Assembly (NCBI RefSeq): GCF_028198145.1 | Contig: NZ_CP116338.1 | Span: 1,798,001 to 1,862,000, forward strand | Reading direction: 5' to 3' | DNA: 64,000 bases | Source of the DNA: Microbacterium sp. nov. GSS16 | Lineage (GTDB): Bacteria; Actinomycetota; Actinomycetes; Actinomycetales; Microbacteriaceae | Part shown: piece by piece, positions 45,606-56,975 of the stretch | Numbering within the stretch: the stretch's first letter is position 1 | Layout: every line of letters begins with the position of its first letter | Made by a program: the position numbers and the translations under genes | Notes under the pieces: generated by a model | What the model was told of the DNA's origin: nothing | Seen by the model: the letters and a program-made list of their open reading frames with translations, nothing else | The model's database searches: none

Positions 45606-46577
45606 ATGACTCAGGTGCTCGTGCTCGGCGGAACAGGATGGCTTTCCGGACGGATCGCCCGGCGGTGGCGGGATGCCGGCGCCGAAGTGATCTGTCTGGC
45701 ACGGGGTGAGCGCCCCGCGCCGGACGGCACGGGGCTGCTCCGCGGTGATCGGGACGACCCCCGGGTATACGAGCAGCTCGCCGAGCAGAGCTGGGACGAG
45801 GTCGTCGACGTGTCATCGCGCGCCGACCACGTCGCTGCGGCCGTCGAGGCGCTCGGCGACCGCGCCCATCACTGGACGTACGTGTCGTCGATGTCGGTCT
45901 ACTCCGATGACGTCGCCGACGGCCTCTACGAGTCGGGGGTCAGGCTCGCGCCGGCGCAGCCCGGCGACGAGTACGACTACGGGGCGCAGAAGGTCGCGGC
46001 CGAGGACGCCGTGGTGACGCTCGGAGACCGGGCGCTGATCGTGCGCCCTGGCCTCATCGTGGGTGCAGGCGACCCGAGCGACCGCTTCGGATACTGGGCG
46101 GCGGCTTTCGCGCGGGCGGGGATCGGACCCGTGCTGGTGCCAGAGCTGGCCGGACGCGTCGCCCAGGTGATCGACGTCGACGACCTCGCCGACTTCCTCG
46201 CCGCTGCGTGGCGGAGCGGGATCATGAACGCCATCGGAGAGGTGCATCCGCTCGCCGAGCTGCTCAGCCGCGTTCGCGCGGCAGCCGGGCACAGCGGAGA
46301 GCTGCTCGAGGCTGGCGATGAGTGGCTCGAAGCGCACGACGTGCAGTACTGGATGGGGGAGAGGTCGCTGCCGCTCTGGCTGCCGGCCGACATGCCCGGT
46401 TTCATGCGTCGCGACAATTCCGCGTACCGCGCCGCCGGCGGGTCGTTCCGCCCGCTCGACGAGACGATCCGCGTCGTCCTCGACGACGAGCGCGCCCGCG
46501 GTCTGGATCGCGAGCGCCGAGCAGGACTCAGCCGCGACGACGAAGTCGCGCTCATCGACCAGCTGACATCGCCCTGA
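45606..46577 (+). CDS. NAD-dependent epimerase/dehydratase-like protein
   Basis: 323 residues. VLVLGGTGWLSGRIARRW is the Rossmann GxxGxxG-type motif; WTYVSSMSVYSD holds the Ser and the active-site region; YDYGAQKVAAEDAV has the Y-x-x-x-K pair (Tyr and Lys of the SDR triad). The C-terminal part (LLSRVRAAAGHSGELLEAGDEWLEAHDVQYWM) is not sugar-epimerase specific. Substrate unknown. It is followed at once by a TenA-like frame with no gap. Confidence 0.85.
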   Translation: MTQVLVLGGTGWLSGRIARRWRDAGAEVICLARGERPAPDGTGLLRGDRDDPRVYEQLAEQSWDEVVDVSSRADHVAAAVEALGDRAHHWTYVSSMSVYSDDVADGLYESGVRLAPAQPGDEYDYGAQKVAAEDAVVTLGDRALIVRPGLIVGAGDPSDRFGYWAAAFARAGIGPVLVPELAGRVAQVIDVDDLADFLAAAWRSGIMNAIGEVHPLAELLSRVRAAAGHSGELLEAGDEWLEAHDVQYWMGERSLPLWLPADMPGFMRRDNSAYRAAGGSFRPLDETIRVVLDDERARGLDRERRAGLSRDDEVALIDQLTSP

Positions 46578-47208
46578 CACCGTCACCGCGATCCGGCGCG
46601 ACATCGACGAGCTGTCCTTCATCCGCGGGCTCGCCGATGGGTCCCTCGATCGACGGGACTTTCTGTTCTACCTCGCGCAGGACGCGCTGTATCTGCGCGA
46701 GTACGCCCGAGTGCTCGCAGAGGCGGCGCGGCTCGCGCCGACGGCAGCCGAACAGGCGTTCTGGGCGGACTCTGCGAAGGGCTGCATAGCCGGAGAGCTC
46801 GAGCTGCACGCCTCGTGGTTGACGCCCGAGACGGGAATCACCGCAGAGACCTTCGACGCCGAGCCCAGCGCGGTCACCACCGCGTACCTCGACCATCTGC
46901 GCGCGGCCGCGTTCTCGGGCGAGTACGCGACGCTGATCGCCGCCGTGCTTCCGTGCTTCTGGCTGTACGCCGATCTCGGCGAGCGGCTGCATGCCGGGGA
47001 GTTCGGCGCGCGAGCGCTCGATCCGCGCCACCCCTACGCGTCCTGGCTGCAGACCTACGCCGACCCCGAGTTCGCCGAGGCGAACGAGCGCGCCATCGGC
47101 TTCGTCACCGCCGTGGCGGCCGCGTCCGACGAGCAGCTCCGCAGGCGCATGCACCGCGCGTTCATCGGCGCAGCGGAGCACGAGCGGGCGTTCTTCGACA
47201 TCCGCTGA
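46567..47208 (+). CDS. TenA-like protein, no usable start codon (possibly broken)
   Basis: An open TenA/thiaminase II frame from the codon after an in-frame TGA (46564-46566). FIRGLADGSLDRRDFLFYLAQDALYLREYARVLA is the family N-terminal helix region with the conserved Asp of LAQDALYL; Cys is in LPCFWLYADLG, and Glu in AAEHERAFFD. These are the TenA catalytic positions and look intact. No ATG, GTG or TTG occurs before GTG 46711, which would remove the conserved Asp. It overlaps the tail of the epimerase gene in another frame. Either a rare start, a frameshift or a sequence error. TenA hydrolyses aminopyrimidines or thiamine. Confidence 0.7.
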   Translation, partial: HRPDTVTAIRRDIDELSFIRGLADGSLDRRDFLFYLAQDALYLREYARVLAEAARLAPTAAEQAFWADSAKGCIAGELELHASWLTPETGITAETFDAEPSAVTTAYLDHLRAAAFSGEYATLIAAVLPCFWLYADLGERLHAGEFGARALDPRHPYASWLQTYADPEFAEANERAIGFVTAVAAASDEQLRRRMHRAFIGAAEHERAFFDIR

Positions 47209-47215
47209 TGGCACG

Positions 47216-47256
47216 GCGCCGAGGCCGCGGATTTGCGGATGCCGCGGCCTCGGCGC
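47216..47256 (+). terminator. Terminator after the TenA-like gene
   Basis: GCGCCGAGGCCGCGG (47216-47230) pairs with its exact complement (47242-47256) over an 11-nt loop. The loop contains TTGCGG, which could be the -35 of a promoter reading into the arg leader. Confidence 0.8.
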
Positions 47257-47262
47257 TACTGT
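47233..47262 (+). promoter_or_regulatory. Possible promoter upstream of argC (TTGCGG-N18-TACTGT)
   Basis: TTGCGG (47233-47238) and TACTGT (47257-47262) are 18 bases apart. TACTGT is 6 nt before the ATG of a 27-codon open frame, the same leaderless geometry seen at the genes here. Confidence 0.4.
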
Positions 47263-47268
47263 CGCCGC

Positions 47269-47352
47269 ATGCCCTCGGCCGCACAGCCCTCTCAGACGCT
47301 CATCCTCAGCGTCACTGCTGTGCGCCGACGCCGCGGCGGCCGCCGACTCTAG
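47269..47352 (+). CDS. Candidate Arg-rich leader peptide upstream of argC (27 aa)
   Basis: ATG 47269 to TAG 47350-47352. The product, MPSAAQPSQTLILSVTAV then RRRRGGRRL, has six Arg codons in nine near its end. It lies between a terminator and the arginine operon. The stop codon touches GGCGACGCC (47352-47360), which can pair with GGTGTCGCC (47418-47426), as an attenuator helix would. GC-rich DNA often reads as Arg by chance, so this is a hypothesis. Confidence 0.3.
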   Translation: MPSAAQPSQTLILSVTAVRRRRGGRRL

Positions 47353-47364
47353 GCGACGCCGCGC

Positions 47365-47380
47365 CCCTCGACGAGCTCAG
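47365..47380 (+). repeat. Degenerate copy of the dispersed repeat
   Basis: CCCTCGACGAGCTCAG resembles the intergenic repeat at 17734-17754 and 18293-18313. Confidence 0.4.
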
Positions 47381-47464
47381 CCCATAGACGGCTCAGGGAT
47401 CCGAATCGAAGGGAACCGGTGTCGCCGCCCCGGCCCCGCTCATCGCTCGCATCCCGCGTCATCC

Positions 47465-47485
47465 TCGGGGTCGATCGAGCCCCGA
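47465..47485 (+). other. Hairpin just upstream of argC
   Basis: TCGGGG (47465-47470) pairs with CCCCGA (47480-47485) around TCGATCGAG. It ends 16 bases before argC and could be the control hairpin of the arg leader or sequester the start. Confidence 0.4.
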
Positions 47486-47489
47486 CCGT

Positions 47490-47495
47490 TAAGGT
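47490..47495 (+). promoter_or_regulatory. TAAGGT upstream of argC: -10 box or ribosome-binding site
   Basis: TAAGGT is 6 nt before ATG 47502, so it could drive a leaderless argC transcript. The overlapping AAGG is equally usable as a ribosome-binding site on a longer transcript. The sequence cannot decide. Confidence 0.45.
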
Positions 47496-47501
47496 AGAAG
47501 A

Positions 47502-48554
47502 ATGACGTACTCCGTCGCCGTCTCCGGCGCATCCGGCTATGCGGGAGGCGAGATCCTGCGGCTTCTCGCCGCCCATCCCGACATCGAGATCCGTACCGTG
47601 ACCGCGCACTCCAACGCCGGTCAGCCCCTCGTCGAGCACCAGCCGCACCTGCGCTCCCTCGCGCATCTGACGCTGCGGGACACCACCGCCGAGACCCTGT
47701 CGGGGCACGACATCGTCTTCCTCGCCCTGCCGCACGGCCAGTCGGGTCAGTACACGGATGCGCTGGGCGACGCGCCTCTGATCATCGATGCCGGCGCCGA
47801 CCACCGGCTCACCTCCCCGGATGCATGGGATGCCTTCTACGGCGGCGCGTTCCACGAACCGTGGGCGTACGGGGTTCCCGAGCTGCTCACCGCGGCCGGC
47901 AAGCAGCGCGAGAACCTGCGCGGCGCCTCGCGAATCGCCGCTCCCGGCTGCAACGCCTCCACCGTCAGCCTGAGTCTCGCCCCCGGAGTCGCCGCCGGAG
48001 TGATAGACCCGTCCGACATCGTCAGCGTGCTCGCCGTCGGCCCCTCGGGCGCAGGCAAGAGCCTGAAGACCAACCTGCTCGGCAGCGAGATCCTCGGCAC
48101 GGCCAACCCGTATGCGGTCGGCGGCGCGCACCGCCACATCCCCGAGATCCGCCAGGCGCTGGCCGCGGCATCAGCCCACGCGCCCGACGACATCCGCATC
48201 TCGTTCACGCCCGTCATCGTCCCGATGGCCAGGGGCATCCTCGCCACCTCGACTGCGCCGATCGTCCCCGGCACGACCGACGCTCAGATCCGAGACGCGT
48301 GGCAGAGCGCCTACGGCGACGAGACCTTCGTGCAGCTGCTCCCCGCGGGGCACTTCCCCCGTACCGCCGACGTGCTCGGCGCGAACACCGCGCTGATGGG
48401 TCTCGCCATCAACCGGGCCGCGAACCGGGTGGTCGTCGTGACCGCCGTCGACAACCTCGTCAAGGGCACGGCCGGCGCCGCCGTGCAGTCCATGAACATC
48501 GCGCTCGGTCTGCCCGAAGGCCGCGCCCTCACCGTGAACGGAGTCGCGCCGTGA
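47502..48554 (+). CDS. argC: N-acetyl-gamma-glutamyl-phosphate reductase
   Basis: 350 residues. [19 protein letters not shown] binds [18 protein letters not shown] holds the catalytic Cys; GSGAGKSL-like [15 protein letters not shown] and HRHIPEI are ArgC signatures (His in [10 protein letters not shown]). It reduces N-acetylglutamyl phosphate to the semialdehyde. First gene of argC-J-B-D-F-H; it overlaps argJ (GTGA). Confidence 0.97.
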   Translation: MTYSVAVSGASGYAGGEILRLLAAHPDIEIRTVTAHSNAGQPLVEHQPHLRSLAHLTLRDTTAETLSGHDIVFLALPHGQSGQYTDALGDAPLIIDAGADHRLTSPDAWDAFYGGAFHEPWAYGVPELLTAAGKQRENLRGASRIAAPGCNASTVSLSLAPGVAAGVIDPSDIVSVLAVGPSGAGKSLKTNLLGSEILGTANPYAVGGAHRHIPEIRQALAAASAHAPDDIRISFTPVIVPMARGILATSTAPIVPGTTDAQIRDAWQSAYGDETFVQLLPAGHFPRTADVLGANTALMGLAINRAANRVVVVTAVDNLVKGTAGAAVQSMNIALGLPEGRALTVNGVAP

Positions 48555-49708
48555 GTGTCACCGCACCCCAGGGATTCGAAGCATCCGGAGTCGCCGCAGG
48601 GCTCAAGAGCACGGGCAAGCCCGACGTCGCCGTGGTCGTCAACCGCGGCCCGCGCCGGATCGGCGCCGCCGTCTTCACGACCAATCGCGCCAAGGCCAAC
48701 CCGATCATCTGGTCGCAGCAGGTCATCGCCGATCGAGTGGTCGAGGCCGTCGTGCTCAACTCCGGCGGAGCCAACTGCTTCACCGGCGCCTTCGGCTTTC
48801 AGACCACACACCTCACCGCCGAGAAGGCAGCCGAGCTGCTCGGTGTGAGCGCGGGTGACGTGCTGGTGTGCTCGACCGGCCTCATCGGCACCGGCGACGA
48901 GGTGTTCCGCGGCAAGGTGCTCGACGGTGTCGAGCGCGGCATCGCCGCGCTCAGCCCCGGCGGCGGCGACGACGCGGCCCTCGCGATCATGACGACCGAC
49001 AGCGTGGCGAAGACCTCCGTCGTCAGCCGGGAGGGCTGGACGATCGGCGGAATGGCGAAGGGGGCCGGCATGCTCGCGCCGGGACTCGCGACCATGCTCG
49101 TGGTGATCACCACCGATGCCGACCTCGAGGCGTCCGAGGCCGATGCGGCGCTGCGCAGGGCGACCGCCGTCAGCTTCGACCGGCTCGACTCCGACGGATG
49201 CATGTCGACCAACGATCAGGTCACGCTGCTCGCGAACGCCGCCAGCGGCATCCGTCCCGATCTCGACGACTTCGCCGCCGCGCTCACCCAGCTGTGCCGT
49301 GATCTCGCCGAGCAGCTGCAGGCCGATGCCGAGGGCGCCAGCCACAGCATCGCGGTCGAGGTGAAGAATGCGGTCACCGAGACCGAGGCCGTCGAGGTCG
49401 GCCGGTCGGTCGCCCGCAACAACCTCTTCAAAGCGGCCATCTTCGGAAACGACCCGAACTGGGGTCGTGTGCTCGCCGCCATCGGCACGACCTCGGCCCA
49501 GTTCGACCCCTACGACGTCGACGTGTCGATGAACGGCGTGCGCGTGTGCACCGCGGGAGGGCCGGACCGGCCGCGCGAGGAGGTCGACCTCACACCGCGT
49601 GCGGTGCACATCGAGATCGACCTGAAGATGGGTGACGCCACCGCGACCATCCTCACCAACGACCTGACACACGACTACGTGCACGAGAACAGCGCCTACG
49701 CCTCATGA
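48551..49708 (+). CDS. argJ: Bifunctional ornithine acetyltransferase / N-acetylglutamate synthase
   Basis: 385 residues from GTG 48551, overlapping the argC stop (GTGA). The protein self-cleaves before Thr in [17 protein letters not shown] (ALAT-type motif), giving two subunits; that Thr is the nucleophile. [18 protein letters not shown] and [17 protein letters not shown] are family motifs. It recycles the acetyl group from acetylornithine to glutamate, so a separate argA may be dispensable. Overlaps argB (ATGA). Confidence 0.97.
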   Translation: MSVTAPQGFEASGVAAGLKSTGKPDVAVVVNRGPRRIGAAVFTTNRAKANPIIWSQQVIADRVVEAVVLNSGGANCFTGAFGFQTTHLTAEKAAELLGVSAGDVLVCSTGLIGTGDEVFRGKVLDGVERGIAALSPGGGDDAALAIMTTDSVAKTSVVSREGWTIGGMAKGAGMLAPGLATMLVVITTDADLEASEADAALRRATAVSFDRLDSDGCMSTNDQVTLLANAASGIRPDLDDFAAALTQLCRDLAEQLQADAEGASHSIAVEVKNAVTETEAVEVGRSVARNNLFKAAIFGNDPNWGRVLAAIGTTSAQFDPYDVDVSMNGVRVCTAGGPDRPREEVDLTPRAVHIEIDLKMGDATATILTNDLTHDYVHENSAYAS

Positions 49709-50607
49709 CCGACATCCAGGACACCGCGCCCGAAGAGGCCGCCGTCAAGGCCGCGACCCTCATCGAATCCCTGCCGTGGCTGAAGAGGTTCCGCGATCAT
49801 ATCGTGGTCGTGAAGTACGGCGGCAACGCGATGGTCTCGGATGAGCTGCAGGAGGCGTTCGCGCAGGACATCGCCTATCTGCGCTACGTCGGTGTGCAGC
49901 CGGTCGTCGTGCACGGCGGAGGGCCGCAGATCTCGGACATGCTCGACCGACTCGCCATCCCGAGCGAGTTCAAGGGCGGTTACCGCGTCACGAACACCGA
50001 GGCGATCAGCGTGGTGCGCATGGTGCTGACCGGTCAGGTGAACCCGCAGCTGGTCGCGAAGATCAACTCGCACGGGCCCATCGCCACCGGGCTCAGCGGT
50101 GAGGACGCCGGGTTGTTCGGCGGGCGTCGTCGAGGCGTCGTGATCGACGGCGAAGAGGTCGACCTCGGTCGCGTCGGCGATGTCGTGCAGGTCGATCCCA
50201 CGCCTGTGCTCGACCACCTGGCCGCCGGGCGCATCCCGGTCGTCTCGTCGATCGCCCCCGACCTCGATCACCCGGGTCAGTCGCTCAACGTGAACGCGGA
50301 TGCCGCGGCATCCGCCCTCGCCGTCGCACTCGACGCACGCAAGCTGGTGATCCTCACCGACGTGCCGGGACTGTACGCCGACTGGCCGAACCGCGACTCG
50401 CTCGTCTCGCACATCAGCTCGAGCGCTCTCGTCGAGATGCTCCCGACCCTCGAGTCGGGGATGATCCCGAAGATGCGGGCCTGCCTCGACGCCGTCGAGG
50501 GAGGCGTCGACGCCGCCGCGATCATCGACGGACGCGTGCCGCACTCGGTGCTGGTCGAGCTGTTCACGAGCAAGGGGATCGGCACGGAGGTGGTCAAGGA
50601 TGTCTGA
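49705..50607 (+). CDS. argB: Acetylglutamate kinase
   Basis: 300 residues. [10 protein letters not shown] is the ATP-binding Lys loop, [10 protein letters not shown] the Gly-rich substrate loop, and [16 protein letters not shown] the acetylglutamate site. The N-terminal helix ([19 protein letters not shown]) is the extension found in arginine-inhibited hexameric NAGKs, so feedback inhibition by arginine is likely. Overlaps argJ by four bases and argD by eight. Confidence 0.97.
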   Translation: MTDIQDTAPEEAAVKAATLIESLPWLKRFRDHIVVVKYGGNAMVSDELQEAFAQDIAYLRYVGVQPVVVHGGGPQISDMLDRLAIPSEFKGGYRVTNTEAISVVRMVLTGQVNPQLVAKINSHGPIATGLSGEDAGLFGGRRRGVVIDGEEVDLGRVGDVVQVDPTPVLDHLAAGRIPVVSSIAPDLDHPGQSLNVNADAAASALAVALDARKLVILTDVPGLYADWPNRDSLVSHISSSALVEMLPTLESGMIPKMRACLDAVEGGVDAAAIIDGRVPHSVLVELFTSKGIGTEVVKDV

Positions 50608-51837
50608 CTGGAACGACGATGCGGCACGCGATCTGATGAGCCTGGGCGGGCGGCTGGCGCTGCTCACCCGTGGTGAGGGGTCGTGGGTGTGGGACGCCGA
50701 CGAGAACCGCTACCTCGACTTCCTCGGGGGCATCGCGGTGAATTGCCTCGGGCACGCCCACCCCGTCTTCGTCGACGCCGTCTCGCGACAGGCCGCGACG
50801 CTGTCGCACGTGTCGAACTACTTCGCCTCGCCCGCACAGCTCGAGATCGCCGCGCGGCTGAAGCGCCTCGCCGGCACGGGCGAGCAGGGCCGCGTGTACC
50901 TGGCGAACTCCGGTGCCGAGGCGAACGAGAGCGCCATCAAGCTGTCGCGTCTGCACGGCGCGCGCTTCACCGAGACCGAGGGCAGGGCCCGCACGACGAT
51001 CCTCGTGGTCGAGGGCGCCTTCCACGGGCGCACGATGGGCACGCTGTCGCTGACGCCGAAGGCCGCGTACCGCGACCCGTTCGAGCCCGCCATTCCGGAC
51101 GTGGTGACCGTCGAGCGCTCGGTCGAGAGCCTCGAGGCGGCCTTCGCGTCGCACGCCGTCGCGGCGATGATCGTCGAGCCCATCCAGGGCGAGGCGGGCG
51201 TCGTCGAGCTGCCGGCCGGCTTCCTCTCCCGTGCTCGCGAGCTCGCCACCGAGAACGACGCACTGCTCATCCTCGACGAGGTGCAGACCGGCTCAGGGCG
51301 CACGGGGGAGTGGTTCGCCTTCCAGCGCGAGGGCATCACCCCGGATGCCGTGACCGTGGCCAAGAGCATCGGGGCCGGCTTCCCGCTCGGCGCGCTGATC
51401 ACCTTCGGCGCGGCCAGCGACCTGTTCTACCCCGGCACTCACAACTCGACCTTCGGCGGCAATCCGCTCGCGAGCGCCGTGGCCAACGCCGTCCTCGGGC
51501 ACATCGAGAGCGAGAACCTGCTCGAGAACGTCACCGCGCGCGGCGCCCAGCTGCGCGGCGCCGTGACCTCCCTGCCCCTGGTGGACGGCACGTCCGGGGC
51601 GGGGCTGCTGATCGGCATCCACCTCACCGCGCCGGTCGCCGCGGAGGTCCGCGCGGCGGCGCACGAGGGCGGCCTCATCGTCAACGCGCCCACGGCCGAC
51701 ACCATCCGCATCGCCCCCGCCTACACGATCGGCGACGACGAGGTCGAGGAGTTCGTCGTCCGCTTCGGCGCCGCGCTCGCGGCCGTCGCCGAGACCGTCC
51801 AGGCACCCACCGCAACCACCCTCACGGAGGCTTCCGC

Positions 51838-51841
<4 letters not shown>
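50600..51841 (+). CDS. argD: Acetylornithine aminotransferase
   Basis: 413 residues. Class III aminotransferase: [12 protein letters not shown] binds the cofactor phosphate, [14 protein letters not shown] is a core motif, [13 protein letters not shown] has the Asp bonded to PLP nitrogen, and [14 protein letters not shown] has the Schiff-base Lys. It converts N-acetylglutamate semialdehyde to N-acetylornithine. A Thr/Ala-rich C-terminal tail ([12 protein letters not shown]). It overlaps argF (ATGA). Confidence 0.97.
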
Positions 51842-54191
<2,350 letters not shown>

Positions 54192-54224
54192 CCGAGGGCA
54201 TCCCTTCGGGCTGCAGTGAACATG

Positions 54225-54257
54225 AGTGAATCACTTATTTCTTGAGAATATCAGTGA
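54225..54257. promoter_or_regulatory. AGTGA/TCACT inverted repeats at the satD-like promoter
   Basis: AGTGAATCACT (54225-54235) is a perfect odd-centred palindrome. TCACT (54231-54235) and AGTGA (54253-54257) form an outer inverted repeat around TTCTTGAGAA. This AT-rich patch lies where the -35 region should be, so it is a likely operator. Confidence 0.5.
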
Positions 54258-54263
54258 TACCCT
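54258..54263 (+). promoter_or_regulatory. -10 hexamer TACCCT, leaderless start for satD-like gene
   Basis: TACCCT is 6 nt before ATG 54270. Confidence 0.55.
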
Positions 54264-54269
54264 GATGTC

Positions 54270-54908
54270 ATGGTGATCGCAGTCACAGCCGACATCATCG
54301 GGTCCCGGCAGCTCGATGATCGCGTCGCGGCGCAGCGGCACTTCGATACGGCGATCGTGCGGGCAGAGCAGGATCTCCCCCTCGCCACGCAACCTCTCCG
54401 GCCGACAGTCGGCGATGAGCAGCAGGGTGTCTATCCCACGCTCGACGCTGCACTTGCCTCTGTGCTGCTGATCCGTCTCGCACTGCCGGACGGAGTGGAG
54501 TTCCGCTTCGGCGTCGGGGTCGGAGATGTGGGGGTCATCCCCTCGGCCGCGTCGCGGGAGGGCATACCCGAGGGGCCGGGCTGGTGGGCCGCGCGCAGCG
54601 CCATCGAGCATGTGCAGACGCTGCAGAGGCGCGCCGCGCCCGAGGCTCGAAGCTGGATCGCCGTGGATGAGAGCGCGCAGATGCCTGCGGAGCAGGTGCG
54701 ATGGGCGAATGCCTACCTGCTGGCACGGGACGAACTCGTCGGCGGGATGCGGGAGCGCCTGCGGCGTCTGACCTACGGTCGCTGCCTCGGCCGTACCCAG
54801 CGGGAGCTCGCGGAGCAGGAGGGGATCACGCAGTCGGCGGTGTCGCAGGCGCTGACGGCCGCGGGCTCGGCGGCAGTGGTCGAGGGATTCCGGCTGCTCG
54901 ACATCTGA
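54270..54908 (+). CDS. SatD-family protein
   Basis: 212 residues. VIAVTADIIGSRQLDDRVAAQRHFDTAI is the SatD N-terminus, with PTVGDEQQGVYPTLDAALAS and FRFGVGVGDV following. The C-terminus has a helix-turn-helix-like segment (RTQRELAEQEGITQSAVSQALTAAG), as in SatD of streptococci. In that group satD-satE belong to an acid-stress locus. A palindromic promoter upstream suggests autoregulation. The neighbour at 54921 is a membrane protein like SatE, but convergent. Confidence 0.8.
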   Translation: MVIAVTADIIGSRQLDDRVAAQRHFDTAIVRAEQDLPLATQPLRPTVGDEQQGVYPTLDAALASVLLIRLALPDGVEFRFGVGVGDVGVIPSAASREGIPEGPGWWAARSAIEHVQTLQRRAAPEARSWIAVDESAQMPAEQVRWANAYLLARDELVGGMRERLRRLTYGRCLGRTQRELAEQEGITQSAVSQALTAAGSAAVVEGFRLLDI

Positions 54909-54920
54909 CGAGGAACAGTC

Positions 54921-55505
54921 TCAGCCCAGGATGAGGCGCAGGATCAGGCCGATCACCCCTGCCCACAGCAGGCTTGCGAGGGTGCCGATGATGAAGCGCT
55001 CCCTGGCCTCGGCCTCGGCGAGCTCCGGAAAGCGTCCGATGCCCTTCACGGCGATGATCGCCGCGATCACCTCGGGGAACCCCACTGCGATCGCCAGCAC
55101 GGTGCAGATCCGCTCGAGATATCCGATCACCGTGCCCCCGCGCATGAGGGTGCGGGCGTGAGAGGGGTCGGCGTGCTGCGCCGCGACGATGAGGATGCCG
55201 CCGTCCTCGGTCTCCCGCACTCGCCTGCCCGTGGCGATGTCCAGCGTCCGCCGGGTGAACGGGTTGCCCCCGATCGTCGCGGCGCCGATGCCGATCACGG
55301 TCAACGGAACGGCGATCGCCGGGATCGCGATCGGTCGGACGACGATGACGATCGTCACCGCCGCGACGAGGAGGACGGCGCATATCGCCATGGTCGTCGT
55401 CGAAGGTCTGCGCACCCCCAGCAGCGAGAACACGAGCACGACGACCAGCGCGATGAGGATGATCGCGGAGAGAACGGCGGAGGTGAGCGGATCGACCGGC
55501 TGCAT
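54921..55505 (-). CDS. Membrane protein, unrecognised family (SatE-like position)
   Basis: 194 residues from ATG 55505; an upstream in-frame GTG would add 18 residues. About five hydrophobic segments: two at the N-terminus (LSAIILIALVVVLVFSLLG; AICAVLLVAAVTIVIVV), others near 65-85, and one at the end (GTLASLLWAGVIGLILRLIL). The central loop contains basic residues (RRTLDIATGRRVRE), and KGIGRFPELAEAEARERFIIGTLASLL near the end looks conserved. I recognise no named family. Convergent with the SatD-like gene, so possibly its partner. Confidence 0.65.
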   Translation of the reverse strand: MQPVDPLTSAVLSAIILIALVVVLVFSLLGVRRPSTTTMAICAVLLVAAVTIVIVVRPIAIPAIAVPLTVIGIGAATIGGNPFTRRTLDIATGRRVRETEDGGILIVAAQHADPSHARTLMRGGTVIGYLERICTVLAIAVGFPEVIAAIIAVKGIGRFPELAEAEARERFIIGTLASLLWAGVIGLILRLILG

Positions 55506-55566
55506 GCCGTCAGCATCCCACGGGGATCCGACGCCGGCCGGGGACGGGACGCGTGTCACGCGCTGA

Positions 55567-55572
55567 TAGCCT
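55567..55572 (+). promoter_or_regulatory. -10 hexamer TAGCCT, leaderless start for tyrS
   Basis: TAGCCT is 7 nt before GTG 55580. Confidence 0.6.
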
Positions 55573-55579
55573 GGAAAGC

Positions 55580-56881
55580 GTGTCGAATTCCGCTCTGACG
55601 ACCGCCCCGGTGGCGCTCGATCCCACGTTCGAGAACGTGTGGGACGAGCTGCTGTGGCGCGGACTCGTCCACGTGTCCACCGATCAGGAGGCGCTGCGCG
55701 CCCTTCTCGCCGGGGACCCGATCACCTATTACTGCGGATTCGACCCGACCGCGCCGAGCCTGCACCTCGGAAACCTCGTTCAGCTGCTCACCCTGCGCCG
55801 CATCCAGCTCGCCGGCCACAAGCCGCTCGGCCTCGTCGGCGGCTCCACGGGCCTGATCGGCGACCCGCGGCCCACGGCCGAGCGCACGCTCAACACGCGC
55901 GAGACGGTCGAGGAGTGGGTGCAACGGCTGCGCGTGCAGGTCGAGCGCTTCCTCAGCTTCGAGGGCGAGAACGCCGCGCGCATCGTGAACAACCTCGACT
56001 GGACGGCGCCGATGAGCGCCATCGACTTCCTGCGCGAGATCGGCAAGCACTACCGCGTGGGCACGATGCTGAAGAAGGATGCCGTCGCGGCGCGCCTGAA
56101 CTCGGACGCAGGCATCAGCTACACCGAGTTCAGCTACCAGATCCTGCAGGGAATGGACTTCCTCGAGCTGTTCCGCTCGTACGACTGCGTGCTGCAGACG
56201 GGCGGCAGCGATCAGTGGGGGAATCTCACCAGCGGCACCGACCTCATCCACCGTGTGGAGGGCGTCTCGGCGCACGCCATCGGCACCCCGCTGATCACCA
56301 ACAGCGACGGCACGAAGTTCGGCAAGAGCGAGGGCAACGCCATCTGGCTCGACGCCGAGATGTGCAGCCCGTACCGCATGTACCAGTTCTGGTTGAGCAC
56401 CGCCGACGCCGATGTGATCGACCGGCTGAAGGTCTTCACCTTCCTCACCCGTGCCGAGATCGAGGAGTACGCGACGCTCGTCGAGAGCGAGCCCTTCCGT
56501 CGTGCGGCGCAGAAGCGCCTCGCGCTCGAGGTGTGCACGACCGTGCACGGCGTCGAAGCGACCGCCGCGGTGATCGCCGCATCGGAGGCGCTCTTCGGTC
56601 AGGGCGACCTGGGCGAGCTCGACGCGGCGACCCTGCGCACCGCGCTGGACGAGCTGCCGAACGCGACGCTTCCGGCGGGATCATCCGTGGTCGAGGCACT
56701 GGTGGCGACCGGACTGGTCGCCAGCGCTTCCGAGGCGCGCCGAGCCATCTCGCAGGGCGGCGTCACCCTCGACGGGGCGAAGGTGAGCGACCCGGATGCC
56801 GTGGTTCGTGGCACGCTGCCCGGCGGGGTCTCGGTGCTGCGCCGCGGCAAAAAGACGCTCGCGGGAGTGCTCCCGCAGTGA
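55580..56881 (+). CDS. tyrS: Tyrosyl-tRNA synthetase
   Basis: 433 residues from GTG 55580. The class I HIGH-type motif is PSLHLGN, the KMSKS-type motif is KFGKSEGN, and YQILQGMDFLELF and TGGSDQWGN form the Tyr pocket. The C-terminal S4-like domain (SASEARRAISQGGVTLDGAKV) binds the tRNA anticodon region. It charges tRNA-Tyr. No T-box or leader is present; the mRNA is probably leaderless. Confidence 0.98.
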   Translation: MSNSALTTAPVALDPTFENVWDELLWRGLVHVSTDQEALRALLAGDPITYYCGFDPTAPSLHLGNLVQLLTLRRIQLAGHKPLGLVGGSTGLIGDPRPTAERTLNTRETVEEWVQRLRVQVERFLSFEGENAARIVNNLDWTAPMSAIDFLREIGKHYRVGTMLKKDAVAARLNSDAGISYTEFSYQILQGMDFLELFRSYDCVLQTGGSDQWGNLTSGTDLIHRVEGVSAHAIGTPLITNSDGTKFGKSEGNAIWLDAEMCSPYRMYQFWLSTADADVIDRLKVFTFLTRAEIEEYATLVESEPFRRAAQKRLALEVCTTVHGVEATAAVIAASEALFGQGDLGELDAATLRTALDELPNATLPAGSSVVEALVATGLVASASEARRAISQGGVTLDGAKVSDPDAVVRGTLPGGVSVLRRGKKTLAGVLPQ

Positions 56882-56975
56882 GGCCGCTCGGCGTGGCTAC
56901 CCGGCTTCCCCTCCGGGGACTGCAGTAGCATCGGACAGCTGACGCTGTCCGCAAGCACTCGAGGAGCTGGTCCCC

